A stretch of 64,000 nt of DNA, from the NCBI RefSeq assembly GCF_900104445.1, contig NZ_FNJI01000002.1, positions 1 through 64,000 on the forward strand, in the 5' to 3' direction. A model generated the notes under the pieces. That model did no database searches. It saw only the letters and a program-made list of their open reading frames with translations, and was not told the origin of the DNA. Shown in pieces: positions 56,780-64,000 of this stretch (within the stretch, counting starts at the first letter, position 1; every line of letters starts with the position of its first letter). Source of the DNA: Desulforhopalus singaporensis (GTDB taxonomy: Bacteria > Desulfobacterota > Desulfobulbia > Desulfobulbales > Desulfocapsaceae). The position numbers and the translations under genes are program-made.

Positions 56780-57349
56780 TTACTGCTGCCGCCTGATGAT
56801 ATGTGGCAGCACCTCCTTAAACTCAGCACTTCCCGCTCTGCCAAGCAATTCATAAATCAACATCTGTGTTGGCCCCGCTGATCCGCCGATACGCAATATC
56901 CGGTCGATGCCCGCCTCATGGTCTTCTCTTTTGATAGAGGAGACCGCATCAGTCACCACCCATACGTCTTTTCCCATATCAAGCAGCCCGGCGGCGGTCT
57001 GGTAAATGCAGATATGTGACTCGACCCCCACCAGGATGACGGTGGACACCTTTGACGGCAACTCTTCCAGGAAGGCGCGGGTCCGTGGATTAGCCATGGC
57101 ACTGAATTCGACCTTGTCGAATCGCATGACCCCATCCATATATGATTCCACCCTGTCGACGTAAGGCCCCAGCCCCTTTTCATACTGGGTATTGGCTATA
57201 ATGGGGATATCAAGAATTCTTGCCACTTCAATCATCAGTACGATGTTGTCGATGACACTATCTGCCCGGTCTATTTTTGCCATCAAACTTTTTTGCACAT
57301 CGATTATGTGCAAACAGACATTTTCAGGTTTCAGCAGGGTTGGTTTCAT
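56780..57349 (-). CDS. Isochorismatase-family cysteine hydrolase
   Basis: 189 residues. Catalytic triad of the family visible: Asp in LHIIDVQKSLM, Lys in MRFDKVEFSAM, and the nucleophilic Cys in GVESHICIYQTAAGLLDMG. The rest fits the alpha/beta fold (VWVVTDAVSSI). The subgroup is the YcaC-like/nicotinamidase-related hydrolases; the substrate is unknown. It lies between acsA and alaS on the same strand, separated from acsA by a terminator, so it is probably independently transcribed. Confidence 0.88.
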   Translation of the reverse strand: MKPTLLKPENVCLHIIDVQKSLMAKIDRADSVIDNIVLMIEVARILDIPIIANTQYEKGLGPYVDRVESYMDGVMRFDKVEFSAMANPRTRAFLEELPSKVSTVILVGVESHICIYQTAAGLLDMGKDVWVVTDAVSSIKREDHEAGIDRILRIGGSAGPTQMLIYELLGRAGSAEFKEVLPHIIRRQQ

Positions 57350-57436
57350 TAGGATATCTCCGATTAAGTACTCGCCATTGAGTGATCAGTAAACCTTTTT
57401 CTCCTTTCAGATTCAAGCATATCGTGACATTTATGA

Positions 57437-57476
57437 CAAAAAACGGCGTGACCGGAATACCATTCCTGACACGCCG
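57437..57476 (-). terminator. Intrinsic terminator of acsA
   Basis: On the minus strand, CGGCGTG..GGAAT / ATTCC..CACGCCG form a long stem followed by TTTTTT. It lies about 53 nt beyond the acsA stop. Confidence 0.9.
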
Positions 57477-57528
57477 GCGACAAACGGCTGATTACTGCAG
57501 AACGCACCGCAGTCACATCAGTCATATA

Positions 57529-59517
57529 TCAATGTTTCTTCTTTCCCTCAACCAGATCGACAATAAGCGAGGGGTCGGCAAGCGCGGTCACATCACCAAT
57601 ATGCTCATATTCATCAGCGGCGATCTTCTTCAGCACCCGCCGCATGATTTTGCCGCTTCTGGTTTTCGGCAGCATCTCGGCATACTGGATGACATCGGGT
57701 GTGGCCACCGGACCTATCATCGCGCGGACATGATCACGAAGCTCCTCGAGCAGCTCACCGCTCTGTTCAAAGCTGCTTTTAAGGATGACATATGCATATA
57801 CGGCCTGGCCCTTGAGGGAGTGGGGTATCCCCACCACTGCAGCTTCGGCCACGCTTTTATGGGTCAGCAGGGCCGACTCTATCTCCACCGTCCCCAGTCT
57901 GTGGCCGCTGACATTGATGACATCGTCAACCCTGCCCGTGATCCAGTAGTACCCGTCCTGATCCTTTCTCGCACCATCCCCGGTGTCATAGCCGGTTGAT
58001 GTCACCGCCCCGCCTCGTCTATCCGTTTTTTTTCTTGCTCTGAGGATCTCCTTGAACATCCCCGGCCACGGGCTGGTGATCACTAGACGTCCCGGCCGCC
58101 CCCGCTCCACCTGCTGGCCCAGTTCGTCAACGACCATGGCAGAAATTCCCGGCAGCGGGTGAGCCGCAGCACCAGCCTTTTCCGGAGGAGATGCGACAAG
58201 GGGAGAAATCATCACCCCGCCGGTCTCGGTCTGCCACCATGTATCGGCAATCCGTAGCTTTTTCTTGCCAATAATGTCATGGTACCAGCGCCAGGCTTCA
58301 GCGTTAATCGGTTCTCCCACCGAGCCCAGCAGCCGCAGAGACGACAAGTCGTATTTTTCAACAGGCGCGGTACCAAATTTCATCAGCGCCCTGATCACGG
58401 TCGGCGCGGTATAGATGATGTTTACCTTGTATTTTTCCACTATGGACCAGTACCTGCCGGGATCGGGGTAAAGGGGTATCCCTTCGTAAATCAGGCTGGT
58501 TCCGCCAAGTCCCAGCACCCCGTAGACAGAGTAGCTGTGACCGGTAATCCAGGCAATATCGGCAGTACACCAGAACAGCTCATCCTCTTTAAGATCAAAC
58601 ACAACCTTGCAGGTATACATCACATAAAGCAGATAGCCGGCGGTCGAGTGGGCGACCGCTTTCGGCCTGCCGGTGGCCCCTGAGGTGTAAAGGATGAAGA
58701 GCGTGTCATCGGCGGCCATCTCTTCGGCAGGACATTGGTCGCCAATGTCGGGGCTGGCCATCTCCTCATGGAACCAGCTGTCCCGATCCGGAACCATCTG
58801 CACCTCCCGCTTGGAACATCGCACCACCACGCAGCTTTTTATGTCCGGACAGTCGTCCAGCGCTTCATCGGCGTTCGCCTTGAGAGGCAACGCCCTGCCC
58901 GCACGGTTTACCGCGTCTGCGGTGATCAGAATCTTTGATTTGCACTGGTGCAGCCTGGCCTGCAGGCTGACAGAGGAGAACCCTGAGAATACTACGTTAT
59001 GGATGGCCCCGATTCGAGCACACGCCAGGATCGCGACAACCAGTTCGGGCACCATGGGAAGGTAGAGAGAAACACAGTCTCCTTTTGCGACCCCTTTCTT
59101 CTTGAGAACGTTGGCAAAGCGGCAGACCTCGCGGTGCAGCATTTCATAGGTGAAGACAGTAGCATCGGACTCGTTTTCACCCTGCCAGATAAGCGCGGCC
59201 TTTTTCCCCCTGCCGTTTTGCAGGTGCCGATCGAGACAGTTGACGGACGCGTTCAGTTCTGCACCAGAGAACCATCGCAGCCCGCCTGTGGCGAAATCAC
59301 CTTCAACAACCGTGTCCCAGCGTCTTGAACAGCTGAGCAGTTCGGTGGCCCGGTTTTCCCAGAATATCCTCGGATCCCCGGCGGCCTCATCATAAAGTCT
59401 GTTCAGCAGATTGGTCCTTGAGTTCTCGTTCTCCGGATAGTTGTCTGAGTCTTTTCTTTGCTCCCGGCAACTTTTAGCTGCTTTTGTTCCCGCCTGTGTA
59501 TTCTTATAACCATTCAC
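57529..59517 (-). CDS. acsA: Acetyl-CoA synthetase (AMP-forming)
   Basis: 662 residues. Acyl-adenylate-forming enzyme: A3 motif FILYTSGATGRPKAVAHSTA, YTAPTVIRALMKFG, ADTWWQTETGGVM (A5), YDTGDGARKDQDGYYWITGR (A7-A8), GHRLGTVEIESALL, and PKTRSGKIMRRVLKKIA with the catalytic lysine that is acetylated to inactivate the enzyme in other bacteria. It activates acetate to acetyl-CoA. The N-terminal ~35 residues are polar and variable, so a slightly later start is possible, but GGAGATG precedes ATG 59517. Single gene with its own terminator. Confidence 0.94.
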   Translation of the reverse strand: MNGYKNTQAGTKAAKSCREQRKDSDNYPENENSRTNLLNRLYDEAAGDPRIFWENRATELLSCSRRWDTVVEGDFATGGLRWFSGAELNASVNCLDRHLQNGRGKKAALIWQGENESDATVFTYEMLHREVCRFANVLKKKGVAKGDCVSLYLPMVPELVVAILACARIGAIHNVVFSGFSSVSLQARLHQCKSKILITADAVNRAGRALPLKANADEALDDCPDIKSCVVVRCSKREVQMVPDRDSWFHEEMASPDIGDQCPAEEMAADDTLFILYTSGATGRPKAVAHSTAGYLLYVMYTCKVVFDLKEDELFWCTADIAWITGHSYSVYGVLGLGGTSLIYEGIPLYPDPGRYWSIVEKYKVNIIYTAPTVIRALMKFGTAPVEKYDLSSLRLLGSVGEPINAEAWRWYHDIIGKKKLRIADTWWQTETGGVMISPLVASPPEKAGAAAHPLPGISAMVVDELGQQVERGRPGRLVITSPWPGMFKEILRARKKTDRRGGAVTSTGYDTGDGARKDQDGYYWITGRVDDVINVSGHRLGTVEIESALLTHKSVAEAAVVGIPHSLKGQAVYAYVILKSSFEQSGELLEELRDHVRAMIGPVATPDVIQYAEMLPKTRSGKIMRRVLKKIAADEYEHIGDVTALADPSLIVDLVEGKKKH

Positions 59518-59976
59518 GCCATCTCCTCAAAGTAGAAATGGAATACAGCAGTCAGCCCGACAAAACAGCCGGCGGCTTTTTCTCTTTATTTCGTAACCTG
59601 TCAATCCTTCAGGAAAAAACCGTCCCGGCCACATCCTGTCACAACGGACACAATGTCACCAATTAGCCTACCCACCATCTGAGGCTAAAGCAAGAAAATT
59701 TTACAGCGACAACACAAATCCAGGTCCCTGAAAATCCTTGCTTCAAGAAAATAAAAACCTTGTCGAAATACACAGTTGTTGGAACAGGTTCCCCGACCAG
59801 CTCTATATTTTTCTGTTGCACAATGCCCACGAGGGGCGGTATTGTATAAGCGTCTCATTAATTTCGCTCGGTCTTGTCCAGCCATCCCTTGCAGAAATTC
59901 GGTTTTGAAAGATTTTACTTTACAATTCAGGGATCGCTATTAAACTATAAAATGAAATACTTTCTTAGGTGAAACA
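59518..59976. other. Divergent intergenic region between acsA and arsR-like gene
   Basis: 459 bp without a credible gene. An imperfect inverted repeat, ACAATGCCC with GGGCGGTATTGT, lies at 59820-59845. The last 40 bp before the ArsR gene are AT-rich and contain its ribosome site (AGGTG). The rest shows nothing I can name. Confidence 0.35.
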
Positions 59977-60264
59977 ATGCAGGATGATCAGATAGATGCA
60001 ATGTCCAAACTGCTCAAATCGATGTCGCACCCGATACGCCTTAAAATCCTCTGCCTGCTTCAGGACAAGGAACTGTCTGTCGGGGAGATACGGGACCAGG
60101 TCAAGACCACCAACGCCAACGTCTCGCAACATCTGAACATTCTGCGAAGTCAGGGGATAATAGACTATCGCAAGGACGCAAACTTCATCTATAACAAGAT
60201 CACCGACAAAAGAATACTGGAACTCATCAAGAAGATGAGGGTCCTCTTCTGTCCCGACTTCTGA
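59977..60264 (+). CDS. ArsR-family transcriptional regulator
   Basis: 95 residues, a single winged helix-turn-helix: KLLKSMSHPIRLKILCLLQD, ELSVGEIRDQVKTTNANVSQ, HLNILRSQGIIDYRKDANFI. The metal-binding CxC motif of ArsR/SmtB (ELCVCDL) is absent; cysteines occur only in ILCLL and in the C-terminal LFCPDF. It may therefore sense redox or sulfur rather than metal, as some members paired with DUF2892 proteins do. The DUF2892 gene starts 49 nt downstream on the same strand. Confidence 0.88.
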   Translation: MQDDQIDAMSKLLKSMSHPIRLKILCLLQDKELSVGEIRDQVKTTNANVSQHLNILRSQGIIDYRKDANFIYNKITDKRILELIKKMRVLFCPDF

Positions 60265-60313
60265 CACCTGGAAAAGTTAGGCAGATGCTTGAAAAAATTA
60301 CAGGATTGAGACG

Positions 60314-60523
60314 ATGATCATAACAGACTGGATACATGCAATTGCCGGCTTCTTTATTGTTATAAGCCTGCTGTTCGGCGTTGAGGCGAGTCCCTTGTTT
60401 CACAGCTCATACTGGTTGTTCTTCACCGCTTTTGTCGGCCTCAATCTGTTCCAGTTCGGATTTACCAAGTTCTGCCCCCTGGGGGTCATCCTCAAAAAGC
60501 TCGGTATTCCGGAAAACAGGTAG
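60314..60523 (+). CDS. DUF2892-type small inner-membrane protein
   Basis: 69 residues with two hydrophobic helices (IHAIAGFFIVISLLFGVEAS and WLFFTAFVGLNLFQFGFTKF) followed by CPLGVILKKLGI. This matches the DUF2892/YgaP membrane module, often found fused or adjacent to rhodaneses and ArsR regulators; its function is not known to me. It forms a probable two-gene operon with the ArsR gene. Confidence 0.85.
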   Translation: MIITDWIHAIAGFFIVISLLFGVEASPLFHSSYWLFFTAFVGLNLFQFGFTKFCPLGVILKKLGIPENR

Positions 60524-60536
60524 TCAGGCCGCGCCT

Positions 60537-60767
60537 TTAATCAACCATCGGCACCATCTGGGCAGAACATGAAGCCTGCCAGCAGCATCTCATTTCACTG
60601 CAGAAATCTCTTTTGCGAAAACAGGGGACATTACCCTCTTTTTCCTGAATTCGTTCTATCAGTTCGGCAAGTTTAATGCCCTTTTCCTGTGGAATATCGA
60701 GCATAAGAGCTTTTTTCCTGGCCAGAGAAAACAGTTTCGGTCCCTTTTTGAACTTTGGATTAACCAT
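60537..60767 (-). CDS. Small Cys-rich protein with SAP/Rho-N-like helix pair
   Basis: 76 residues from ATG 60767 (MVNPKFKKGPKLFSLARKKA), with GGGGGAAG directly upstream; a longer start at 60797 is possible. The segment LARKKALMLDIPQEKGIKLA, then ELIERIQEKEGN resembles the SAP or Rho-N helix-extended-loop-helix that binds nucleic acid. The C-terminal part PCFRKRDFCSEMRCCWQASC has five cysteines in a pattern seen in small desulfobacterial SAP-like proteins, possibly a metal or zinc site. Function unknown. Convergent with the DUF2892 gene (13-nt gap); the PEP-synthase-like gene lies upstream on the same strand. Confidence 0.65.
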   Translation of the reverse strand: MVNPKFKKGPKLFSLARKKALMLDIPQEKGIKLAELIERIQEKEGNVPCFRKRDFCSEMRCCWQASCSAQMVPMVD

Positions 60768-60951
60768 ACTTCCCCCGCTTTGTTGTTTGCGCAACATTTC
60801 AGAAGTTGGCCCCCCCTGAACCTCCCCGCCGGCTGCTTCGGTTATGAGTAGTGGTATGAGAAGGTATTATTAATCGTTTATCGTGTTCTTCCTATTATTG
60901 TACTTATGGGACAAAGAAACGCACGGAAAAAATATTTTGGTAGCATTCAGG

Positions 60952-63900
60952 CTAAATTGGCAGAATATGGTATTCCTCGACAGTGTCGTGCAACCCGTTG
61001 AGCACCTGTCCGGTACGTCCATCGATGGAAACGGGATCGCCGAACCCGATATGGACCCCGTTGATCTCGCAATACTGCTGAGCCTCATAGACTTTCAGGC
61101 TGCTGCAGCCGACGACGCATGTCTTTTCCAGGCGCACCGCCACCACGCTGGCGTGTGAGGTCTGCCCGCCCCGCGCGGTCAGCAGGCCGTCGGCCTTGCT
61201 GACCACCTTGATATCTTCAGGAACGGTATCCTGTCTGATCAGGATAAGGGGCACACCGGGAGTCTCGCGTCGCAGCCGGTTGATATTATCCTCGGTAAAA
61301 ACAGCGCGCCCGGAAAGTGCGGAACCGGAGACCCCGACACCTGCGCCCAGGTGAGCCGCTTCAAGCCCATCGCTTTCGACAAAAACGTTGAGATGCTCCT
61401 TTTTCTTGATAGTTATCATATCCCTGGTCTGCAACAGGTACAGTTTCTCAGGGTCCGGACCTTCAAAGGTGAACTCAATTTCCTGGGGATTCCACCGCTT
61501 GTCATAGACCAGCTCCCGCGATATGTCCAGAAGCTCTCGGTAGATACGGGGGAACCGCCTCTCAAGGGTTTCCTCTTCCGAGCGTCCATCGAGTTTTGCC
61601 TGCTCAACGGAGATGGCATAACTTGAAACCAGGCCGGAGACGATATCTTCTCCCTGGTCGCCATAGGCGTAATCCCCCCACAGCGCGACCCTCTGCACCT
61701 TGCGGTAGGGGTGGGCGGTGAAGACGACCCCGGCCCCGGACGAGCCGCTCTTGTTGCCGAACACCATGGCCTGGACGATGACGGCGGTGCCCCAGGAATC
61801 GGACACATCCATAACCCGCCGATACTCGTTGGCCTTCTTCGTTTCCCATGAATCAAGCACCAGCTGGATGGCATGAACAAGCTGCAGCCACGGGTCATCG
61901 GGCATACCGAGCCCCCGCTGCCTGATCAGCCGCTGGTAGGAAAGAGCGAGCTCCTTCATCTGGTCCGGCGAGAACTGCCGTTTCAGCGCCACATTATGCC
62001 GGGCCTTGGCCTCGTTCATCAGCCGCTGGAACTCTTCCCGACCCACGCCGGAGATCATCGCCCAGGACTGGAGAAAGCGGCGGTAGTTGTCCCAGGCCAG
62101 GTATGGGTTGCCGTGACGGGCGACGGTCTCCTCGATCAACTCTTCGTTGAATCCGACATTATGAACAGTAGCCATCATTCCCGGCATTGAAATCGCTCCC
62201 CCGCTACGCACCGAGAGCAGCAGCGGCGAATCGGGAGAGCCGAAGTTGCGCCCCGTCATTTTTTCAATTTCACTCAGCGCCCTACGCAGCCGCCGGTTGA
62301 ACTCCTCTCTGGTTTTCCGGTAGCCGAACACGATATCCCGGCAGCGAAAGATTTCCGTGGTGATGACAAACCCCGAGGGAACCCGCTTGCCGTGGCGGGA
62401 AAGCGTCGCCAGATTGAACCCCTTGTTGCCGAGATAGATAAGATTGTTGGTGAAGGGGTTGGGGTTGTGCAGGAGCGAAAGAGCCCGTTCGGGATTATAG
62501 GTCATCAGTAGGTCGAGACTTTCCTGATCGAGCAGATCCTTCTGGTTTTCAAGAGTCTGCAGGATTCTCAGGATGAAGTTGTCGAGGTGCTGGAGCCCGA
62601 AGGTGGAAGATATGAGCTCGCGCATGAACAGTTCCGACAACCTCTGGACCGAGGTCCCCATCTCCTTCTGGTCGTACAGCGACGCGTATTTGCTCAGTAT
62701 CTTTTCCGGTCCTATCTGCGGAATGATGATCGACAGGTTATTCTGGTGGATATTGGTGTAAAACGCATAGATGATATCCTTTACCCCCTCCGACATTCCC
62801 CGGAAGATGTCGAGATACTGGGTATAGGAAAACCGTCTCACCTTGAGTGAGTTTTTCAGCAGCATCAGGTAGATGGACAACCTTCTGGAGGTGATACCGT
62901 CAATTGCCAGGGCGCGCATGAACAGTTTGATACAGCGGACAATATTATAGAAAGTGGCCTGGGTTATAATCGACAGGTTGATGGTCTCCGGCAACTTTTC
63001 AAGGTACAGGGTAGCCAGGTTTTCAAGCCTGAAGGTAAGACTCAAGGCATCAAATTTCTTCTCCCGATAACGGCCGTACACCGAAGGGATATCCACCGCG
63101 ATGTGCCGCTTGTAATAGATATCCTCGCGGGCCTCGAATTTTTCTTTTGAGAGTATTATCTCCTTGAGCGCCTCAAGTGCCGTAAATATCGCAGCAAGCC
63201 CCTTTTCGATATCGGAATTCTCAAGTTCCTTGACCAGGATGTCAAGTTCGGGGAATCCGTCGTTGACCGCCCGCGTCACCTCCGACTTGAGCTGCTGGAA
63301 TCCAAGCTTATATTTTTTCTGCAGGAGTTTATACATCCTGATCAGCAAAGCAAACCGCCGACATTCGCTGGCATCCAGGTCTTTCTGCTGGTCAAGAAAT
63401 GCGTCAATGCGGCTGTTTGATATTGCGAGAATGTCTTCAACGTCGGAAATAGCGTAATGGTTCCAGAACCTCTTGCTCAACCTGAACTGAGTCTCCACGT
63501 AGATCCCGTCCGGCCTGACCTGGGCATACACCTCCTCCGGCAGAAACTGGGCGAGCGCGGTTTTGGTGCCGTCTCTCCAGAAGGTGATTATGGCCTTGAT
63601 GAAGTCGACTATCAGGTTGGAGCTCTCAACATGACCCTGCTTGCGAAGAAAATGAATCAATACGTCCTTGCGCCGATGGATCTCGTCCAGCTCGGTTGAG
63701 ACATCACGCAGTTCGCCCTCAGAACCGATCTCGTTGAAAAATACCGGCATCAACTTGGTGAACTGTTTTGCCAGGTTGTAGATAGGTTCGATGGGGTGGT
63801 TGAGCAGCTCGGTAATATCGCGCTGAAACAGGTCGGTATCCTTGACGCAGGTGCCGGAAAGCTTGATGTGGATAATAAGGGCGGAAAAGAGCGTTGAGCA

Positions 63901-64000
63901 CCACTTCGGCTCCCTCATGATCAGGTGCAGCCACACTCTGATATTGGCAAGATGTGCCGGGTTTACAAGCGGCTGCCAGTTTTCGTCAACCCCCATGACC
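60952..64000 (-). CDS. PEP-synthase/PPDK-like protein without PEP barrel (5' end beyond right window edge)
   Basis: The frame is open to the right edge; 1014 residues are visible from the first in-window Met at 63996, which is probably not the start. The first ~520 visible residues are predominantly helical and match nothing I recognise. From ~525 comes the PPDK/PEP-synthase ATP-grasp domain: LGNKGFNLATLSRHGKRVPS, SVRSGGAISMPGMMATVHNV, VVFTAHPYRKVQRV and FTFEGPDPEKLYLLQTRDM. A swivelling phosphohistidine domain follows, with GGQTSHASVVAVRLEKTCVV (His at visible residue 948), ending DPVSIDGRTGQVLNG and a stop. The C-terminal PEP/pyruvate TIM barrel of true PPDK/PpsA is absent, so it may phosphorylate another acceptor through a partner. 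Confidence 0.85.
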   Translation of the reverse strand, partial: VMGVDENWQPLVNPAHLANIRVWLHLIMREPKWCSTLFSALIIHIKLSGTCVKDTDLFQRDITELLNHPIEPIYNLAKQFTKLMPVFFNEIGSEGELRDVSTELDEIHRRKDVLIHFLRKQGHVESSNLIVDFIKAIITFWRDGTKTALAQFLPEEVYAQVRPDGIYVETQFRLSKRFWNHYAISDVEDILAISNSRIDAFLDQQKDLDASECRRFALLIRMYKLLQKKYKLGFQQLKSEVTRAVNDGFPELDILVKELENSDIEKGLAAIFTALEALKEIILSKEKFEAREDIYYKRHIAVDIPSVYGRYREKKFDALSLTFRLENLATLYLEKLPETINLSIITQATFYNIVRCIKLFMRALAIDGITSRRLSIYLMLLKNSLKVRRFSYTQYLDIFRGMSEGVKDIIYAFYTNIHQNNLSIIIPQIGPEKILSKYASLYDQKEMGTSVQRLSELFMRELISSTFGLQHLDNFILRILQTLENQKDLLDQESLDLLMTYNPERALSLLHNPNPFTNNLIYLGNKGFNLATLSRHGKRVPSGFVITTEIFRCRDIVFGYRKTREEFNRRLRRALSEIEKMTGRNFGSPDSPLLLSVRSGGAISMPGMMATVHNVGFNEELIEETVARHGNPYLAWDNYRRFLQSWAMISGVGREEFQRLMNEAKARHNVALKRQFSPDQMKELALSYQRLIRQRGLGMPDDPWLQLVHAIQLVLDSWETKKANEYRRVMDVSDSWGTAVIVQAMVFGNKSGSSGAGVVFTAHPYRKVQRVALWGDYAYGDQGEDIVSGLVSSYAISVEQAKLDGRSEEETLERRFPRIYRELLDISRELVYDKRWNPQEIEFTFEGPDPEKLYLLQTRDMITIKKKEHLNVFVESDGLEAAHLGAGVGVSGSALSGRAVFTEDNINRLRRETPGVPLILIRQDTVPEDIKVVSKADGLLTARGGQTSHASVVAVRLEKTCVVGCSSLKVYEAQQYCEINGVHIGFGDPVSIDGRTGQVLNGLHDTVEEYHILPI

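Overview
The window reads as chromosomal DNA of a Gram-negative anaerobe, most likely a sulfate-reducing or sulfur-cycling member of the Desulfobulbales/Desulfobacterota. This is inferred from the gene set and order: a cysteine synthase fused to a cysteinyl-tRNA synthetase domain, split ATP synthase genes with separate b and b' subunits, a SulP anion permease, a type I-alpha glutamine synthetase beside GlnD/PII/AmtB, and EF-P paired with EpmA. No rRNA, CRISPR array or prophage was seen.

Layout. 1-1.5 kb is a graveyard of insertion sequences: the 3' end of an IS21 istB, a twice-frameshifted and truncated istA, and a truncated IS256-type transposase with an in-frame amber codon. An orphan GntR/FCD regulator and a 270-bp segment bounded by 24-bp inverted repeats follow, ending at a tRNA-Arg(TCT). 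From 2.9 to 12 kb all genes lie on the minus strand: cysK-cysS fusion, dciA, glnA, glnD, glnB, amtB. This is a nitrogen-sensing block in which AmtB imports ammonium, PII binds and regulates, GlnD modifies PII, and GS assimilates. 12-19 kb holds an mtnA-like isomerase and a surface-polysaccharide precursor block (manB-manC for GDP-mannose; rmlA-rmlD as two of the four dTDP-rhamnose steps), bracketed by two small PilZ (c-di-GMP receptor) genes. 19-23 kb holds UPF0280, cvpA, mutM and moeA.

23-31 kb is the classical origin-proximal cluster rpmH-rnpA-yidD-yidC-jag-mnmE on the minus strand, with mnmG on the plus strand. A methyltransferase gene sits where dnaA often lies, and I found no DnaA-box cluster. 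31-38 kb carries lgt, an HU gene, an orphan NarL-type response regulator, a small uncertain ORF behind a 30-bp palindrome, a SulP permease with an unusual coiled-coil insertion, and an NhaD antiporter. 38-47.5 kb carries a YgiQ radical-SAM protein, the epmA-efp pair, a phosphodiesterase-HIT-mutS run and a long periplasmic cell-wall amidase.

47.6-53.7 kb is the ATP synthase operon (b', b, delta, alpha, gamma, beta, epsilon; the a and c subunits are not in it), whose leader has two palindromes that look like operators. 54-64 kb holds alaS, a cysteine hydrolase, acsA, a small ArsR + DUF2892 pair, a small Cys-rich SAP/Rho-N-like protein, and the 3' part of a very long PEP-synthase-like protein that lacks the PEP/pyruvate barrel and runs off the right edge.

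The observation most worth pursuing is the CysK-CysS fusion: its CysS half keeps the zinc ligands but has lost both class I synthetase signatures (HIGH reads NLAL, KMSKS reads HMSSD), so it is probably not an ordinary cysteinyl-tRNA synthetase.
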